A stretch of 64,000 bases of DNA from Thiomicrorhabdus sediminis (GCF_005885815.1 NZ_CP040602.1:1379630-1443629); one strand, 5' to 3'; positions 47,729 to 59,392 are shown, counted from the stretch's first letter. Numbers and translations: made by a program. The notes: generated by a model from the letters alone, not told the origin.

Positions 47729-48490
47729 TTATCCGTTTTGCATAGCAAGAATGCTTTGAATATTAATAGGCTGAGGGTAATCGGTGAAATCGGTCTGTTG
47801 CTGAGCGACCGCATACATGGACATGCGATCCGCCAATTCATTGCCTTCAACACCGACGTGACCGTTTACATGCAGAATTTGGATATCGCCTTTTAGGGTT
47901 TGATACAACTTGAAAATGGCTTGGATCAAATCGAGGTTTTTGATTTCACCACCGGATTTTTTCCAACCGTTTCTTTGCCAGTTTTGCGCCCATTGGGTAA
48001 TACATTGAATGGCATATTTGGAATCGCAAAAAATAACCACACTCAACTGTAGCGCAAGCAACTCTTGCGCCTTGATCAACGCTTGATGCAAAGCGTTTAA
48101 TTCAGCCGAATTGTTGGTGCCTTGAGGATTATAAAGCCCGTACCATAGGCTATGAATCTCATCATTTCGATAGATTGCCATGCCCGAACCGGCCTGGCCG
48201 GGATTCGGTTCACAAGCGCCATCGGTAAAAATCTTGATATCCGCTTGCAGATTCGAAACCTCGTCCGCGCTATAGGTTTTTATGCCGTTTTTTGCTGGCG
48301 CTTTTGTCTTACTGGAGCGCTTAGCAGTACCACTAACACTGCCAGAAAAAGCGGCCTGCGCTTCAGGCAAAGTTTTAAACGATTTGTATTTCGCGCCAGG
48401 AAATTTATCCACCTGCGCCAGAGTGCTCGGCCAATCCTGGTAAACACCGGGCTTTCTGCCTTGCCAAACCACATAAAACTTTGTTGCCAT
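47729..48490 (-). CDS. rnhA: Ribonuclease HI with N-terminal RHB domain
   Basis: 253 aa. The first 50 residues (KFYVVWQGRKPGVY and YKSFKTLPEAQAAF) form the RNA/DNA-hybrid-binding domain seen in eukaryotic RNase H1 and some bacteria. A lysine-rich linker leads to an RNase H domain with catalytic D90, E130, D156 and D221 and the assisting H211. It degrades RNA in RNA-DNA hybrids. E. coli RnhA lacks the RHB part, so this is the longer type. It heads rnhA-selD-selU. Confidence 0.93.
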   Translation of the reverse strand: MATKFYVVWQGRKPGVYQDWPSTLAQVDKFPGAKYKSFKTLPEAQAAFSGSVSGTAKRSSKTKAPAKNGIKTYSADEVSNLQADIKIFTDGACEPNPGQAGSGMAIYRNDEIHSLWYGLYNPQGTNNSAELNALHQALIKAQELLALQLSVVIFCDSKYAIQCITQWAQNWQRNGWKKSGGEIKNLDLIQAIFKLYQTLKGDIQILHVNGHVGVEGNELADRMSMYAVAQQQTDFTDYPQPINIQSILAMQNG

Positions 48491-48673
48491 TGAGTTACTA
48501 CCACCACCTTAAATTAGCTGACTATGATACACCGACCGGCCTTTACTTGCACAGGATTAGCCGCAAGCCACATCAGCAAATTATTCGCTTGGCAGTCCAC
48601 AAAGGTTTTGCAGGCCAACCATGAACGGCGTAGAATGAAATCAGACCCATAAATCAGCCAAAGGAGATCTCCT

Positions 48674-48919
48674 ATGGATGTACCTGCTCACGACTTACCT
48701 GCACTATTTGCCCAATTGGGATTGGCTGATAGCGCAGCCGAAATCGAACAATTCATTATGCTGCATTCGCCATTAAAACAGAGCCTGCTACTGCATGAAG
48801 CTGAATTTTGGAATCCATCGCAAGCGGCCTTTTTAAAAGAAGCGGTCGAAGAGGATGCGGACTGGGTAGATGCGGTTAATCATCTCGATACACTGCTAAG
48901 AGCCCAACCCGACGTTTAA
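48674..48919 (+). CDS. DUF2789 family protein
   Basis: 81 aa acidic helical protein. The pattern HDLPALFAQLGL...IEQFIMLHSPL...FWNPSQAAFLKEAVEEDADW matches DUF2789, which has no known function. Its ribosome site AAGGAG lies within a perfect 12-base palindrome (AGGAGATCTCCT, 48662-48673) that touches the ATG. It converges on the gamma-glutamylcyclotransferase-like gene. Confidence 0.85.
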   Translation: MDVPAHDLPALFAQLGLADSAAEIEQFIMLHSPLKQSLLLHEAEFWNPSQAAFLKEAVEEDADWVDAVNHLDTLLRAQPDV

Positions 48920-48938
48920 ATGAAGCATGGCGAGCAAA

Positions 48939-49367
48939 TTACTCAATTAAATCGCCATAGCCTTTATATTGCTGTTGAAATGCCTGCTTACCGCTCTCAA
49001 GGAACTGCTGGTAATCCCAGGCATAATCTTCCAACAGGTCATTGAACTCGGCTTTCCAAATATAGCATTGTGCCTCGACCTGACTGCCATCCGCTAACTC
49101 TACCGTCACGGCCTGTCTTTGGTATTGTTCACCCTCAAACCGATCCAAGCGCTGCCAAGCCGTTTCGGTTATACCGCAATACAATACTCCACCGACCTGT
49201 TGATCGGGCTCGACAATTAGCGCCGGATAATGCTCATTTTTAATGGCAAAACGTTGATAACCGGTTAAGTTGGCTGGCTGACAATCAAAGCTGGCACCGC
49301 TCACCTCAGTCATCACCTCATCACACATTAAACTGCCATAGGTTAATAAACAATTGGTCGTGTTCAC
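48939..49367 (-). CDS. Gamma-glutamylcyclotransferase-like (AIG2) protein
   Basis: 142 aa. The YGSLM motif (10-14) forms the gamma-glutamyl binding loop and RFEGEQYQR (about 76-84) carries the glutamate expected at the active site. Family members act on gamma-glutamyl amines or peptides; the substrate here is unknown. The start is GTG at 49367, with a good AGAGGGG ribosome site. Confidence 0.82.
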   Translation of the reverse strand: MNTTNCLLTYGSLMCDEVMTEVSGASFDCQPANLTGYQRFAIKNEHYPALIVEPDQQVGGVLYCGITETAWQRLDRFEGEQYQRQAVTVELADGSQVEAQCYIWKAEFNDLLEDYAWDYQQFLESGKQAFQQQYKGYGDLIE

Positions 49368-49423
49368 TTCGCCCCTCTGATAAACAATGGTTAGATTTCA
49401 TCATAGCCGAATGCAAAAGAGCC

Positions 49424-50299
49424 TTAAAGACTTTTCGATTTAAACCAAATAACCAAAGCGATACCACCCAAAACACAAACCGATGCCAGCCAGAAACTCC
49501 ACGTTAGTGATTCTGATAATAGCAGCCATCCACCTAAGGCGGTGATGACCGGTACACTTAATTGAATGGTCGCGGCATGGCTGGATTTCAACCATGGCAA
49601 CGCCAGATACCAAACGGCATAGCCCATACCCGAAGCGATCGCACCGGAGGCTATCGCATAGATTACACCTTGAGCATCCCAATTCAGCTGCCCAGCTGTT
49701 AGCGATAACAAAACTAACGCAAATGGCACGGCACGTAAAAAATTACCACTCGTTTGTGCTAATGGCGGTACTTTGCTGCGAGCGCCCAATAAAGAATAAA
49801 CGCCCCACGCCATACCGGCAAACACCATTAATAACGCTGCATGCCAAGGTGGTGATTCAACGCCGGGTAACAATAAAATCAATAGGCCAGCAATCGCTAA
49901 CAACAAGCCTAACCACTGTAATAAACTAAAACGCTCGCCCTGACTGAATCCATAAGCGATCATCGACAACTGCACCACTCCAAACAGCAATAAAGCCCCG
50001 GTAGCAGCGGTGAGCTCGATATAAGCAAACGAAAATGCCGCCGCATAACTAAACAAAGCCAATGCGCCCCACCAGCTACCGTTTGCAAACAGTGCTTTAA
50101 TACCGTTGTTTTCGTTGTTTCGTGATAGTTGCCAGATCAATAACAATAGCAACATTACCGCACCCGAAAACAAACGAATCATAGTAAAGCTCGCGGCATC
50201 AATCGCGGTATTGTCCAAAGCCACACGGCACAATACCGAGTTGGCGGCAAAGGCGAGCATGGCGATAGAAGTAATAAAAATCAGACGAAAACTAGACAA
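49424..50299 (-). CDS. EamA/DMT-family transporter
   Basis: 291 aa inner-membrane protein with about ten hydrophobic helices in two EamA repeats. Features such as FAANSVLCRVAL near the start and GGWLLLSESLTW near the end are typical of the drug/metabolite transporter superfamily. The substrate cannot be told. The start appears to be TTG at 50299, with AGGG upstream; the next ATG lies inside the first helix. Confidence 0.85.
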   Translation of the reverse strand: MSSFRLIFITSIAMLAFAANSVLCRVALDNTAIDAASFTMIRLFSGAVMLLLLLIWQLSRNNENNGIKALFANGSWWGALALFSYAAAFSFAYIELTAATGALLLFGVVQLSMIAYGFSQGERFSLLQWLGLLLAIAGLLILLLPGVESPPWHAALLMVFAGMAWGVYSLLGARSKVPPLAQTSGNFLRAVPFALVLLSLTAGQLNWDAQGVIYAIASGAIASGMGYAVWYLALPWLKSSHAATIQLSVPVITALGGWLLLSESLTWSFWLASVCVLGGIALVIWFKSKSL

Positions 50300-50470
50300 T
50301 TCACAGCCCTAAATAAGATTAAGTAACTATGCCTACTTTAAAATAAACTAGAGATGAATACATCAGAACAAAACGACTTACTTAGAGAATAATTGCGAAG
50401 CCCCTAAAAACTTAGCTACTCCCTCTGTATTTATCTATTGGGCTTACCCTTACTTTGTTGCTTGTCCAAC

Positions 50471-50497
50471 AAACAACGAACTCGGCGAAGAGCCGAG
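50471..50497. repeat. Short module inserted in the copy-B hairpin arm
   Basis: Twenty-seven extra bases interrupt what in copy A-long is a perfect hairpin arm. They end in a palindrome, CTCGGC-GAAGA-GCCGAG (50481-50497), and are flanked by AAA on both sides. A related sequence lies, reversed, in copy A-short (about 27572-27604). Confidence 0.5.
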
Positions 50498-50560
50498 AAA
50501 GTAAGCAAAAAAAGACACCCTGCTCCATAAATAGGCAGGTTCTAAACTTATTCACTGAAA

Positions 50561-50598
50561 CGAAGAACTCGGCTGTAGCGAAGCGGAGAGACGAGAAA
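50561..50598. repeat. Second short module inside copy B
   Basis: About 38 bases absent from copy A-long interrupt CACTGAAA|TCCTGAACTCG. The insert starts CGAAGAACTCGGC and ends GACGAGAAAT, so it resembles the module at 50471 (GAACTCGGC...CGAGAAA). Confidence 0.45.
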
Positions 50599-51040
50599 TT
50601 CCTGAACTCGCTACGCTCGAACAGCAGGATTTTTTCTACCCTCAAGGGGCACCTAGATCGTTCACTTCGTTAAGAACTCTGCACTATTTATTCCAAAGGG
50701 ATTTTTGGTGTCAAAGTCACTTTTCTTAAATCCATTAACTTCCTATTTAAATAAAACTTACGGTGAAATGAATTACTTTGTACCAAAATGGCGTGCGCGT
50801 AACAGGTCCCTTTTGTAAGCTTTCTTGATTTCACTTAGCGAAGGATGCGGTCAAAAATTTTCGCTGTCCGAACGAAGCTTGCGCAGTGAGTTCGGGAATT
50901 TGAGCAGACAAGCTTAGTGAAATAGAAAGTGTCAGCAGGGTGCCCTTTTTGTGGTTACTATTTTTGGGCAAGCAAAAATAGTAACGAGAAGCCTGATAGA
51001 ACAATCCAAGGATATACGAAAGTTCAAAATGGCTTCTCAA

Positions 51041-51332
51041 CATGAAACACTCATGATTTTCAACTATCTCCATGATCTCCCGCTAGTAGTAAAACGATAA
51101 GATAAAGCAATGACTTAACCTTAACCTTACACTTAAACTTAATCACTTTTTTAATATTCATTATTGAGTTAAACCTATAAAAATAAAGTTAACCGAAAGT
51201 CTAAATAAATATAAAAAGTGAAAACTCGATTAGAAATAATCGCAAAGCGAAATTGAAATTTAAGATACAAAAAAACCATAAAAGAAAACTTCTATGGGCT
51301 TGATTGATAAGCTTTGATTTCAAAGCAGAATA
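51041..51332. other. AT-rich gene-free stretch
   Basis: About 290 bases between the fold-back element and the DUF4242 gene. It has a short run of CTTAACC-like repeats (about 51113-51142) and, at its end, the DUF4242 terminator. No gene or RNA was recognised. Confidence 0.4.
51269..51298 (-). terminator. DUF4242 gene terminator
   Basis: On the minus strand CCATAGAAG and CTTTTATGG pair around TTTT and are followed by seven T, about 35-60 bases after the stop codon. Confidence 0.75.
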
Positions 51333-51617
51333 TCATCCTTCACCTGTCACAGGATCAATAATAGTCTTAACTTCAAATATCCGTTCTACTGGAAAACCAC
51401 TTCTTTTTGCGTGCTCATGGATTAACTCTTCATTTTCCGCCAAATAGACACAGAACGTTTTATCATCGGTTGCATAGGAATGCTCCCACTGAATATTTTT
51501 TCGCTCCGCTTTCATTTCAGCAAGCACCTTATTCGATTCTGAAGCGGCACCACAAAGCTCCTCGTGGTTCGACGAACCAATTCCGGGAACATTTCTTTCA
51601 ATAACATATCTTGGCAT
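51333..51617 (-). CDS. DUF4242 family protein
   Basis: 94 aa. MPRYVIERNVPGIGSSNHEEL and the WEHSYATDDKTFCVYLAENEELIHEHAKRSGFP region, shown in part, match DUF4242 (nickel-responsive-regulator-like SCO4226 fold); function not known. The ATG at 51617 has a very strong AAAGGAGG ribosome site and is preferred over a start 10 codons upstream. It stands alone in an AT-rich patch next to the fold-back element, so it may be a later arrival. Confidence 0.8.
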   Translation of the reverse strand: MPRYVIERNVPGIGSSNHEELCGAASESNKVLAEMKAERKNIQWEHSYATDDKTFCVYLAENEELIHEHAKRSGFPVERIFEVKTIIDPVTGEG

Positions 51618-51751
51618 AATTTCCTCCTTTGGTTGAGTAGGAGTCAAAATACTGCCCTTTTCATTATACGCTTAGCCACTCAAGTGAACTTTTAATCGTT
51701 ATAGGTATTTTTTCTAGTTGGCTATCCAAAGAAATAATCATTCGATATAAA

Positions 51752-51790
51752 AAAAGCCCGCAAAAGACTAACTCTTTCAGGCTTTTAAGG
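51752..51790 (-). terminator. icd terminator
   Basis: On the minus strand AAAAGCCTGAAAGAG pairs imperfectly with CTTTTGCGGGCTTTT and is followed by a T-run. It lies about 25 bases after the icd stop codon. Confidence 0.75.
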
Positions 51791-51815
51791 ACTTAATTAA
51801 TTTCTAAATTAAGTT

Positions 51816-54092
<2,277 letters not shown>

Positions 54093-54282
54093 TCAAAGAA
54101 TGATTGCTATTTTATCACCAGCATGCAGCGGTACAAAGCCAAAAGCGCTAAATAAAACAAGATAAATGGTGATAACAATCGCTTTGCACAGCGTTCATCG
54201 TCAACTTAGAAAATGGTGATTTGCCTTAAGTGTCTGATAGTTCATTCAAAGTTAATTTGCCCCCGGTGTTTTTGGATCCCCT

Positions 54283-54846
54283 ATGTCAAAAGTTTTGCTC
54301 TTCAATAAACCTTTCAATGTACTCTGTCAGTTTACCGATGAGGCGCAGTTTAAAAATGAGCGAGAGACTCTCGCCGATTATATCGATCAGCCGGGTTTTT
54401 ATGCCGCCGGACGTTTAGATCGGGATTCTGAAGGGCTATTGCTATTGACCGATGACGGCAAGCTGCAGCAACAGATCGCCAACCCGAATAACAAACAGGC
54501 GAAAACCTATCTGGTTCAGGTTGAGGGCGCGATTGATAAAAAAGCGATTCAACAGCTGAGTAAAGGCGTTGAACTCAAAGACGGTCTTACTCGACCGGCC
54601 AAAGCGCGTATCGTCAACGAACCGCGCTGGTTATGGGAGCGCAATCCGCCGATTCGGCAACGTAAAAACATTCCCACCAGTTGGATTGAGCTGACTATCA
54701 GCGAAGGTAAAAACCGTCAGGTTCGCCGCATGACAGCAGCGGTCGGCTTTCCCACACTAAGGTTGATCCGTACCCAAATCGGCCCTTGGAAACTCGCCGA
54801 CCTAGGCTTGGGTGAAAGCCTTCTGCTGGATAATCTGACGTTGTAA
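54283..54846 (+). CDS. rluE: 23S rRNA pseudouridine synthase, RluE type
   Basis: 187 aa. Catalytic aspartate D46 in [14 protein letters not shown]. The short form without an S4 domain, the [13 protein letters not shown] start and the RPAKARI and [23 protein letters not shown] segments fit RluE, which modifies U2457 of 23S rRNA in E. coli. Another RluB/E/F member is possible. It reads toward mnmA, with 159 bases between. Confidence 0.88.
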   Translation: MSKVLLFNKPFNVLCQFTDEAQFKNERETLADYIDQPGFYAAGRLDRDSEGLLLLTDDGKLQQQIANPNNKQAKTYLVQVEGAIDKKAIQQLSKGVELKDGLTRPAKARIVNEPRWLWERNPPIRQRKNIPTSWIELTISEGKNRQVRRMTAAVGFPTLRLIRTQIGPWKLADLGLGESLLLDNLTL

Positions 54847-55005
54847 CCCCCTCTCCCGATGCCTATTTTGCCGAGCATAGTGTTCGTGCGATTTTGCAGA
54901 GTCTGGTAGAATAATCACTATCAATTTTTAATAGATTTTTTATCAGCCAATCGGTGCCTTCGGGCTTTAAGCAAAACCGGTTTGCTGCTTTTGAAGTGGA
55001 AGTTT

Positions 55006-56127
55006 ATGTCTCAGGATAATTCAAATATCAAAGTCATTGTCGGACTATCCGGCGGCGTCGATTCATCGGTTGCGGCCTTACTGCTTAAACAGCAAGGGTA
55101 CGATGTAGAAGGCCTGTTTATGAAAAACTGGGAAGGTGACGATACCGAAGACTATTGTCCGGCTGCCGAAGATTTGAAAGATGTGATGGCCGTTGCCGAA
55201 AAACTCGATATTGCCGTGCATATCGAAAACTTCTCGCAGCAATATTGGGACAACGTTTTTGAACACTTTTTAGCCGAATACAAAGCCGGTCGCACACCAA
55301 ACCCGGATATTCTGTGCAACAAAGAAGTCAAATTCAAAGCCTTTCTGCAACATGCCATGGAGCTAGGTGCTGACTATATTGCCACCGGCCATTACACACG
55401 AGTGATGCGCGATGAAAACGGTCAATGTCACCTTCTAAAAGGATTGGACGACAATAAAGACCAAAGTTATTTCCTTTACACCTTGCAGCAACATCAGTTA
55501 CAAAAATCGTTATTCCCTGTCGGCGAGCTGGAAAAACCCGAAGTACGCCGCTTGGCAGAAGAAGCCGGCTTTATCACTCATGATAAGAAAGACAGTACCG
55601 GCATTTGCTTTATCGGTGAACGTAAATTCAAGGATTTTTTACAGCAGTTCATTCCGGCTCAGCCCGGTGATATCGTCGACGATAAAGGCGCAGTGATCGG
55701 CCGCCATGACGGTTTGATGTACCACACTTTGGGACAGCGCAAAGGTCTGGGAATTGGCGGTGGTCACGGCAAGGATAATTCACCGTGGTATGCGGCAGAT
55801 AAGGATCTTGTCAATAACCGCTTGGTGGCGGTACAAGGTAAAAACCACCCGCTGCTGCAACACTCTATTCTGATTGCCAATACTCTGGACTGGGTATCGG
55901 GTCAGTGCCCGGCTTTGAATACACCTTTGAAAGCAAAAATTCGCTATCGCCAGGAAGAACAACCTTGTCAGATTATCGAAAACGAAAACGGAAAGGTCGT
56001 CGTGCAATTTGATGAAGCGCAAACGGCTATAGCACCGGGACAATCGGTGGTCTTTTATGATGGCGAAGATTGCCTCGGCGGCGGCATCATCGAACAGCGC
56101 CTACATAATCTTGATGAACGCCTTTAA
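55006..56127 (+). CDS. mnmA: tRNA-specific 2-thiouridylase MnmA
   Basis: 373 aa. Adds sulfur at C2 of wobble U34 in Lys, Glu and Gln tRNAs. The PP-loop SGGVDS lies at 15-20, the catalytic cysteines are C104 ([10 protein letters not shown]) and C201 ([11 protein letters not shown]). The product is the substrate of SelU, also encoded in the window. The ATG at 55006 with GTGGAAG upstream gives the expected start; a TTG eight codons earlier is rejected. Followed by hflD after 48 bases. Confidence 0.97.
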   Translation: MSQDNSNIKVIVGLSGGVDSSVAALLLKQQGYDVEGLFMKNWEGDDTEDYCPAAEDLKDVMAVAEKLDIAVHIENFSQQYWDNVFEHFLAEYKAGRTPNPDILCNKEVKFKAFLQHAMELGADYIATGHYTRVMRDENGQCHLLKGLDDNKDQSYFLYTLQQHQLQKSLFPVGELEKPEVRRLAEEAGFITHDKKDSTGICFIGERKFKDFLQQFIPAQPGDIVDDKGAVIGRHDGLMYHTLGQRKGLGIGGGHGKDNSPWYAADKDLVNNRLVAVQGKNHPLLQHSILIANTLDWVSGQCPALNTPLKAKIRYRQEEQPCQIIENENGKVVVQFDEAQTAIAPGQSVVFYDGEDCLGGGIIEQRLHNLDERL

Positions 56128-56175
56128 GGTCTCTTTAAACTAAGATAATTAGCAAATTTTTAGGTTTGAATTTTT

Positions 56176-56844
56176 ATGAGTGAATACAGCCAACAGGATA
56201 AAACACTGGCCTTGGTCGGCATCTATCAATGTGCGCAAATGGTTTATGAATTAGCCACCACCGGTCGTACCGATGATTTGAGCTATGCGACCAGCATCAA
56301 TACTTTATTTGTGGAAAACCCGCAACAGACAATCGATGTCTATGGCGGCGATATTCAAAATCTGCAAATGGGGGTTAATACCCTGCTGTCACAGATGAGT
56401 ACCGACCAAGCCGTACAGAACCGTAATATCGAAATTACCCGTTATGTACTCAACCTGATGGTGTTGGCGAAAAAAATCAAAGACGATGGTGAAGCCCTCA
56501 ATCGTATCTTTAATACTCTAGAAACCGCGAAAGCACAAACCGAGCAATTTGGTGAATTCCATGAGAATGTCATTGCCACCATGGCTCGCGCCTATGCCGA
56601 AAATATCAGCCCAATGTCACCACGCATTATGGTCAATGGTCAACACGGCCATCTGCAGAACAACCGTGTCGCCAATAAGATTCGCACTCTGTTATTGGCT
56701 GGGATTCGCTCCGCATTACTTTGGTATCAGGTCGGCGGCTCGCGCTGGGGATTGCTTTGGGCTCGTAAAAAGTATTTGCAGAGCGCGCAAGCTATGCATC
56801 GCCCTGATAATAGTGACGATGACAGCTATTTTAAAAAGCATTAA
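56176..56844 (+). CDS. hflD: HflD (lysogenisation regulator homologue)
   Basis: 222 aa helical protein. The pattern VGIYQCAQMVYELATTG near the start, GVNTLLSQM, and HGHLQNNRVANKIRTLLLAGIRSALLWYQVGGSRW are those of HflD. In E. coli it binds phage lambda CII and lowers lysogeny; its normal cellular role is not known. It follows mnmA, as in E. coli, and is followed 30 bases later by a cupin gene instead of purB. Confidence 0.93.
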   Translation: MSEYSQQDKTLALVGIYQCAQMVYELATTGRTDDLSYATSINTLFVENPQQTIDVYGGDIQNLQMGVNTLLSQMSTDQAVQNRNIEITRYVLNLMVLAKKIKDDGEALNRIFNTLETAKAQTEQFGEFHENVIATMARAYAENISPMSPRIMVNGQHGHLQNNRVANKIRTLLLAGIRSALLWYQVGGSRWGLLWARKKYLQSAQAMHRPDNSDDDSYFKKH

Positions 56845-56874
56845 CAAATCAGATCTAATAGAGGATTGATTATT

Positions 56875-57144
56875 ATGATTGAAGTCATTCACCAACCTAG
56901 TGATGCCGAGCTACAGCGACAAGGCATCTTCGACTGGCCTATTTGGGAAAAGGAAGTCTCCAAATTCCCATGGACTTATGATGCCAATGAGACTTGCTAT
57001 ATCCTCGAAGGTCACGTGACTGTGACCGCCGACAACGGTGAAAGCGTCGAGATCAAGGCAGGCGACTTGGTCACTTTCCCTAACGGCATGTCATGCACTT
57101 GGGATATTCACCAGGCGATCCGCAAACACTACAACTTCTTTTAA
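56875..57144 (+). CDS. Small cupin-domain protein
   Basis: 89 aa single-domain cupin of the DUF861/cupin_3 type: ETCYILEGHVTVTADNGE then IKAGDLVTFPNGMSCTWDI. The usual metal-binding histidines of motif 1 are not all present, so metal binding and enzyme activity are uncertain. The ATG at 56875 follows AGAGGA. Third gene of the mnmA-hflD transcript; closed by a strong terminator. Confidence 0.85.
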   Translation: MIEVIHQPSDAELQRQGIFDWPIWEKEVSKFPWTYDANETCYILEGHVTVTADNGESVEIKAGDLVTFPNGMSCTWDIHQAIRKHYNFF

Positions 57145-57183
57145 ACGGCGTTGTTTTTTAAGCGCTCAGCTTTTTGAAGACAA

Positions 57184-57224
57184 TAAAAAAGGCTAGCCGA
57201 AAATCTGCGGCTAGCCTTTTTTTT
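57184..57224. terminator. Bidirectional terminator between cupin gene and ppiD
   Basis: AAAAGGCTAGCCG and CGGCTAGCCTTTT form a 13-bp perfect stem with an 8-base loop, A-rich on the left and with eight T on the right. It serves both converging genes. Confidence 0.93.
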
Positions 57225-57243
57225 GTTTGCTTTATAAAAGCGT

Positions 57244-59148
57244 TTATTTAACGGTTTTATAAACCGCTTTTTTGACCACTTCAGAGTTTTCCTTTAGGCT
57301 CTTCAAACGCGCGGCCAATTCGGCACCAGCGGTCAATTCCGCAAACGCATCGTTTAACGGTGCTTTCTGTTCATCCGTTAACGCTTCGGTCTTCACTTCG
57401 CTAACCTGCATTAAAATGGTATCACCTGTAGCCAGCTTGAAATCTTGCCAGGTTGGCTTGCCATCAACCGGTTTCGGCGCCTTGAAAGCTTCGGAAATCA
57501 TCTGCGGTAAAAGGTTTTGCGAATTACGGTTCACCCAACCAACTGTGTGCCATTCAACGCCGTCTTTCATAAAGGACTCCGGCTGTTCGCCCGCAGCCAG
57601 TTTTTCCATGATCTCAGCACCTAATTTTGACGCTTCTTCGATAGCCGCTTCACGTGTCAGATCATCTTTAATGCTGGCAGACACTTCATCCAACTGCTTC
57701 TGACGCTCGGCCTGATGGTTGTTGACACGAATCACCACGGCACGATTATTACCCAAATCGATTGATGTCGAATTCAAACGCGACTTTAACACCTCTTCTG
57801 AAAAAGCGGTATTGATCACTTTGGTATTGCTCAAAACATCACCCGCGCCACCCTGGCGACTGAACAGTTCCGAAGTTTCCACTTTCACACCGATGGCATC
57901 CGCAGCCGGCTCCAGACTGTCTGATTGCTCATAGGCAACCGTATTCAACTGTTCCAATAGTTCGAAATACTGACGTTCCGCTTCTAATGACTGGTATTGT
58001 TCCTTAACATCAGACTTAACCTGCTCATAAGGCTGAGACTGTTTAGCGGTAATGCTTTCCAACTTGATCAGGTGATAACCAAATTCGGTGCGTACCGGTT
58101 CGCTGATATCGCCAACCTTCATTGAGAAAACGGCTTCATCAAATTCAGGCACCATCATTCCCTGTTCGAAAGTCCCCAAATCACCACCGGCCGGTGCCGA
58201 ACCTGGATCCTTAGAATAGGTCTTGGCGAGCTCTTCGAACTTTTCACCTTGAGCCAATTTTGCCTGAACTTCTTCTACGATTTGCATTGCCGCCGCATCG
58301 GCTGCATCGGTATTGGCATCAACGGTAATCAAGATGTGTTTGGCCTGACGCTTTTCCGGTAAAGTAAACTGCGCCTTGTGCTCTTCATAGAAACCTTTTA
58401 GTACTTCTTCATTGGTTTCGATGTTTTGCGCCAATTTTTTCTGCGACAATTCGATATAGTCGATCGACACCTTTTCCGGTTCGATATAACTTTGTGTATT
58501 TGCCTGATAGTAATCTGCAACCTGCTGATCACTCACGGTTACTGTTTTTAGGAAAGGACGCTGATCAACACGCAGGTAATTGATATTACGCTGCTGCCCC
58601 TGAAGAGCGGCTAGCTGATCGACTTCGGTCGAAGTCGCGAAAGATGATGCCAGTGTCAAATTACGATATTGCGATTCCGATAGGAATTTACGCTGTTCCA
58701 TTTCAAAACGTGCGATGTTGTAGCCGTTTCTTAACAGCACTTCTTCATATAGCTTTTGTGAGAACTGACCTTTGTCCTGAAACACATCGGCGGCATGGAT
58801 CGCGGCAGCCAACTGTTCATCACTGATTACCATACCGTTATCAGCCGCCCATTGACGAATCTCTTCAGCTTCGATTAACGCATCCAACACCTGATCTCGT
58901 AATTCCTCATCTTTCACCACCTGATCATAGAGATCGCCAAACTGCTGCTGAAGACGCTGTTGTTGTCGGTTGTATAGATTAACGAACTGAGTTGCAGAGA
59001 TATCTTCACCATTAACTTCGGCAACTACCACCGCTTTATCACCACGAGCATATTGGTCGATACCAAATAGCGCAAAAGTAAGAACGATTAATCCGACAAT
59101 CACCCAAGCAATCCAGCCTTGAGCCTGATCACGAATAGCTTGTAACAT
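57244..59148 (-). CDS. ppiD: PpiD/SurA-type periplasmic folding factor
   Basis: 634 aa. One N-terminal membrane helix (about 12-34) anchors it with the bulk in the periplasm. A SurA-N-like helical chaperone region (about 38-200) is followed by a parvulin-type prolyl isomerase domain (about 270-370: AKHILITV, PGSAPAGGDLGTFEQGMMVPEFDEAVFSM region, TEFGYHLIKLE) and a further inactive C-terminal part. It helps newly exported proteins near the Sec translocon. AAGGAAA precedes the ATG. Confidence 0.93.
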   Translation of the reverse strand: MLQAIRDQAQGWIAWVIVGLIVLTFALFGIDQYARGDKAVVVAEVNGEDISATQFVNLYNRQQQRLQQQFGDLYDQVVKDEELRDQVLDALIEAEEIRQWAADNGMVISDEQLAAAIHAADVFQDKGQFSQKLYEEVLLRNGYNIARFEMEQRKFLSESQYRNLTLASSFATSTEVDQLAALQGQQRNINYLRVDQRPFLKTVTVSDQQVADYYQANTQSYIEPEKVSIDYIELSQKKLAQNIETNEEVLKGFYEEHKAQFTLPEKRQAKHILITVDANTDAADAAAMQIVEEVQAKLAQGEKFEELAKTYSKDPGSAPAGGDLGTFEQGMMVPEFDEAVFSMKVGDISEPVRTEFGYHLIKLESITAKQSQPYEQVKSDVKEQYQSLEAERQYFELLEQLNTVAYEQSDSLEPAADAIGVKVETSELFSRQGGAGDVLSNTKVINTAFSEEVLKSRLNSTSIDLGNNRAVVIRVNNHQAERQKQLDEVSASIKDDLTREAAIEEASKLGAEIMEKLAAGEQPESFMKDGVEWHTVGWVNRNSQNLLPQMISEAFKAPKPVDGKPTWQDFKLATGDTILMQVSEVKTEALTDEQKAPLNDAFAELTAGAELAARLKSLKENSEVVKKAVYKTVK

Positions 59149-59392
59149 GAGGTTTCCTTTGTTTCCAGATAGCTATAAAAAATAGATTCCTATAATACCA
59201 AGCAATGCCTTGTGTTTCAGCTCTTTTGCGCAATATTTTGTAGAGAGTAAAACTCTTGTCAGAATTCATTGCATTGACTGTCTGGACAATTCTTTTTTGT
59301 TCATAATCATCCATTGCAAACGTCTATTGTTAATTGCACCCAATTCTGCATAGAATAGAGGTCTGGTCAAAATACTTAGTAAGCTTGTCACT

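Larger units (their letters stand above)
50393..51040. mobile_element. Long fold-back element (copy B)
   Basis: 648 bases, same family as the copies at 27.5-28.3 kb. The ends are TTGCGAAGCCCC and ATGGCTTCTCAA. It has the left CTTACTTTGTTG hairpin arm, GACACCCTGCT and AGCAGGGTGCC as nested inverted repeats, and a right-hand GTTACTATTTTTG/CAAAAATAGTAAC hairpin, all in the same order as copy A-long. Long stretches near the left and right ends are identical between copies, while the middle has diverged. It carries two extra short modules (50471-50497 and 50561-50598). Small open frames inside are by-products of the repeats. No target duplication was seen. Confidence 0.7.

Noticed and set aside
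50412-51073. Open frames of 70-80 codons inside fold-back copy B
   Set aside because: They overlap on both strands, follow the inverted-repeat arms, lack ribosome sites and show no protein-family pattern. They are by-products of the repeat.
51113-51142. Tandem CTTAACC-like repeats
   Set aside because: Only a few imperfect units in an AT-rich stretch; too short and irregular to claim as iterons or a functional repeat.
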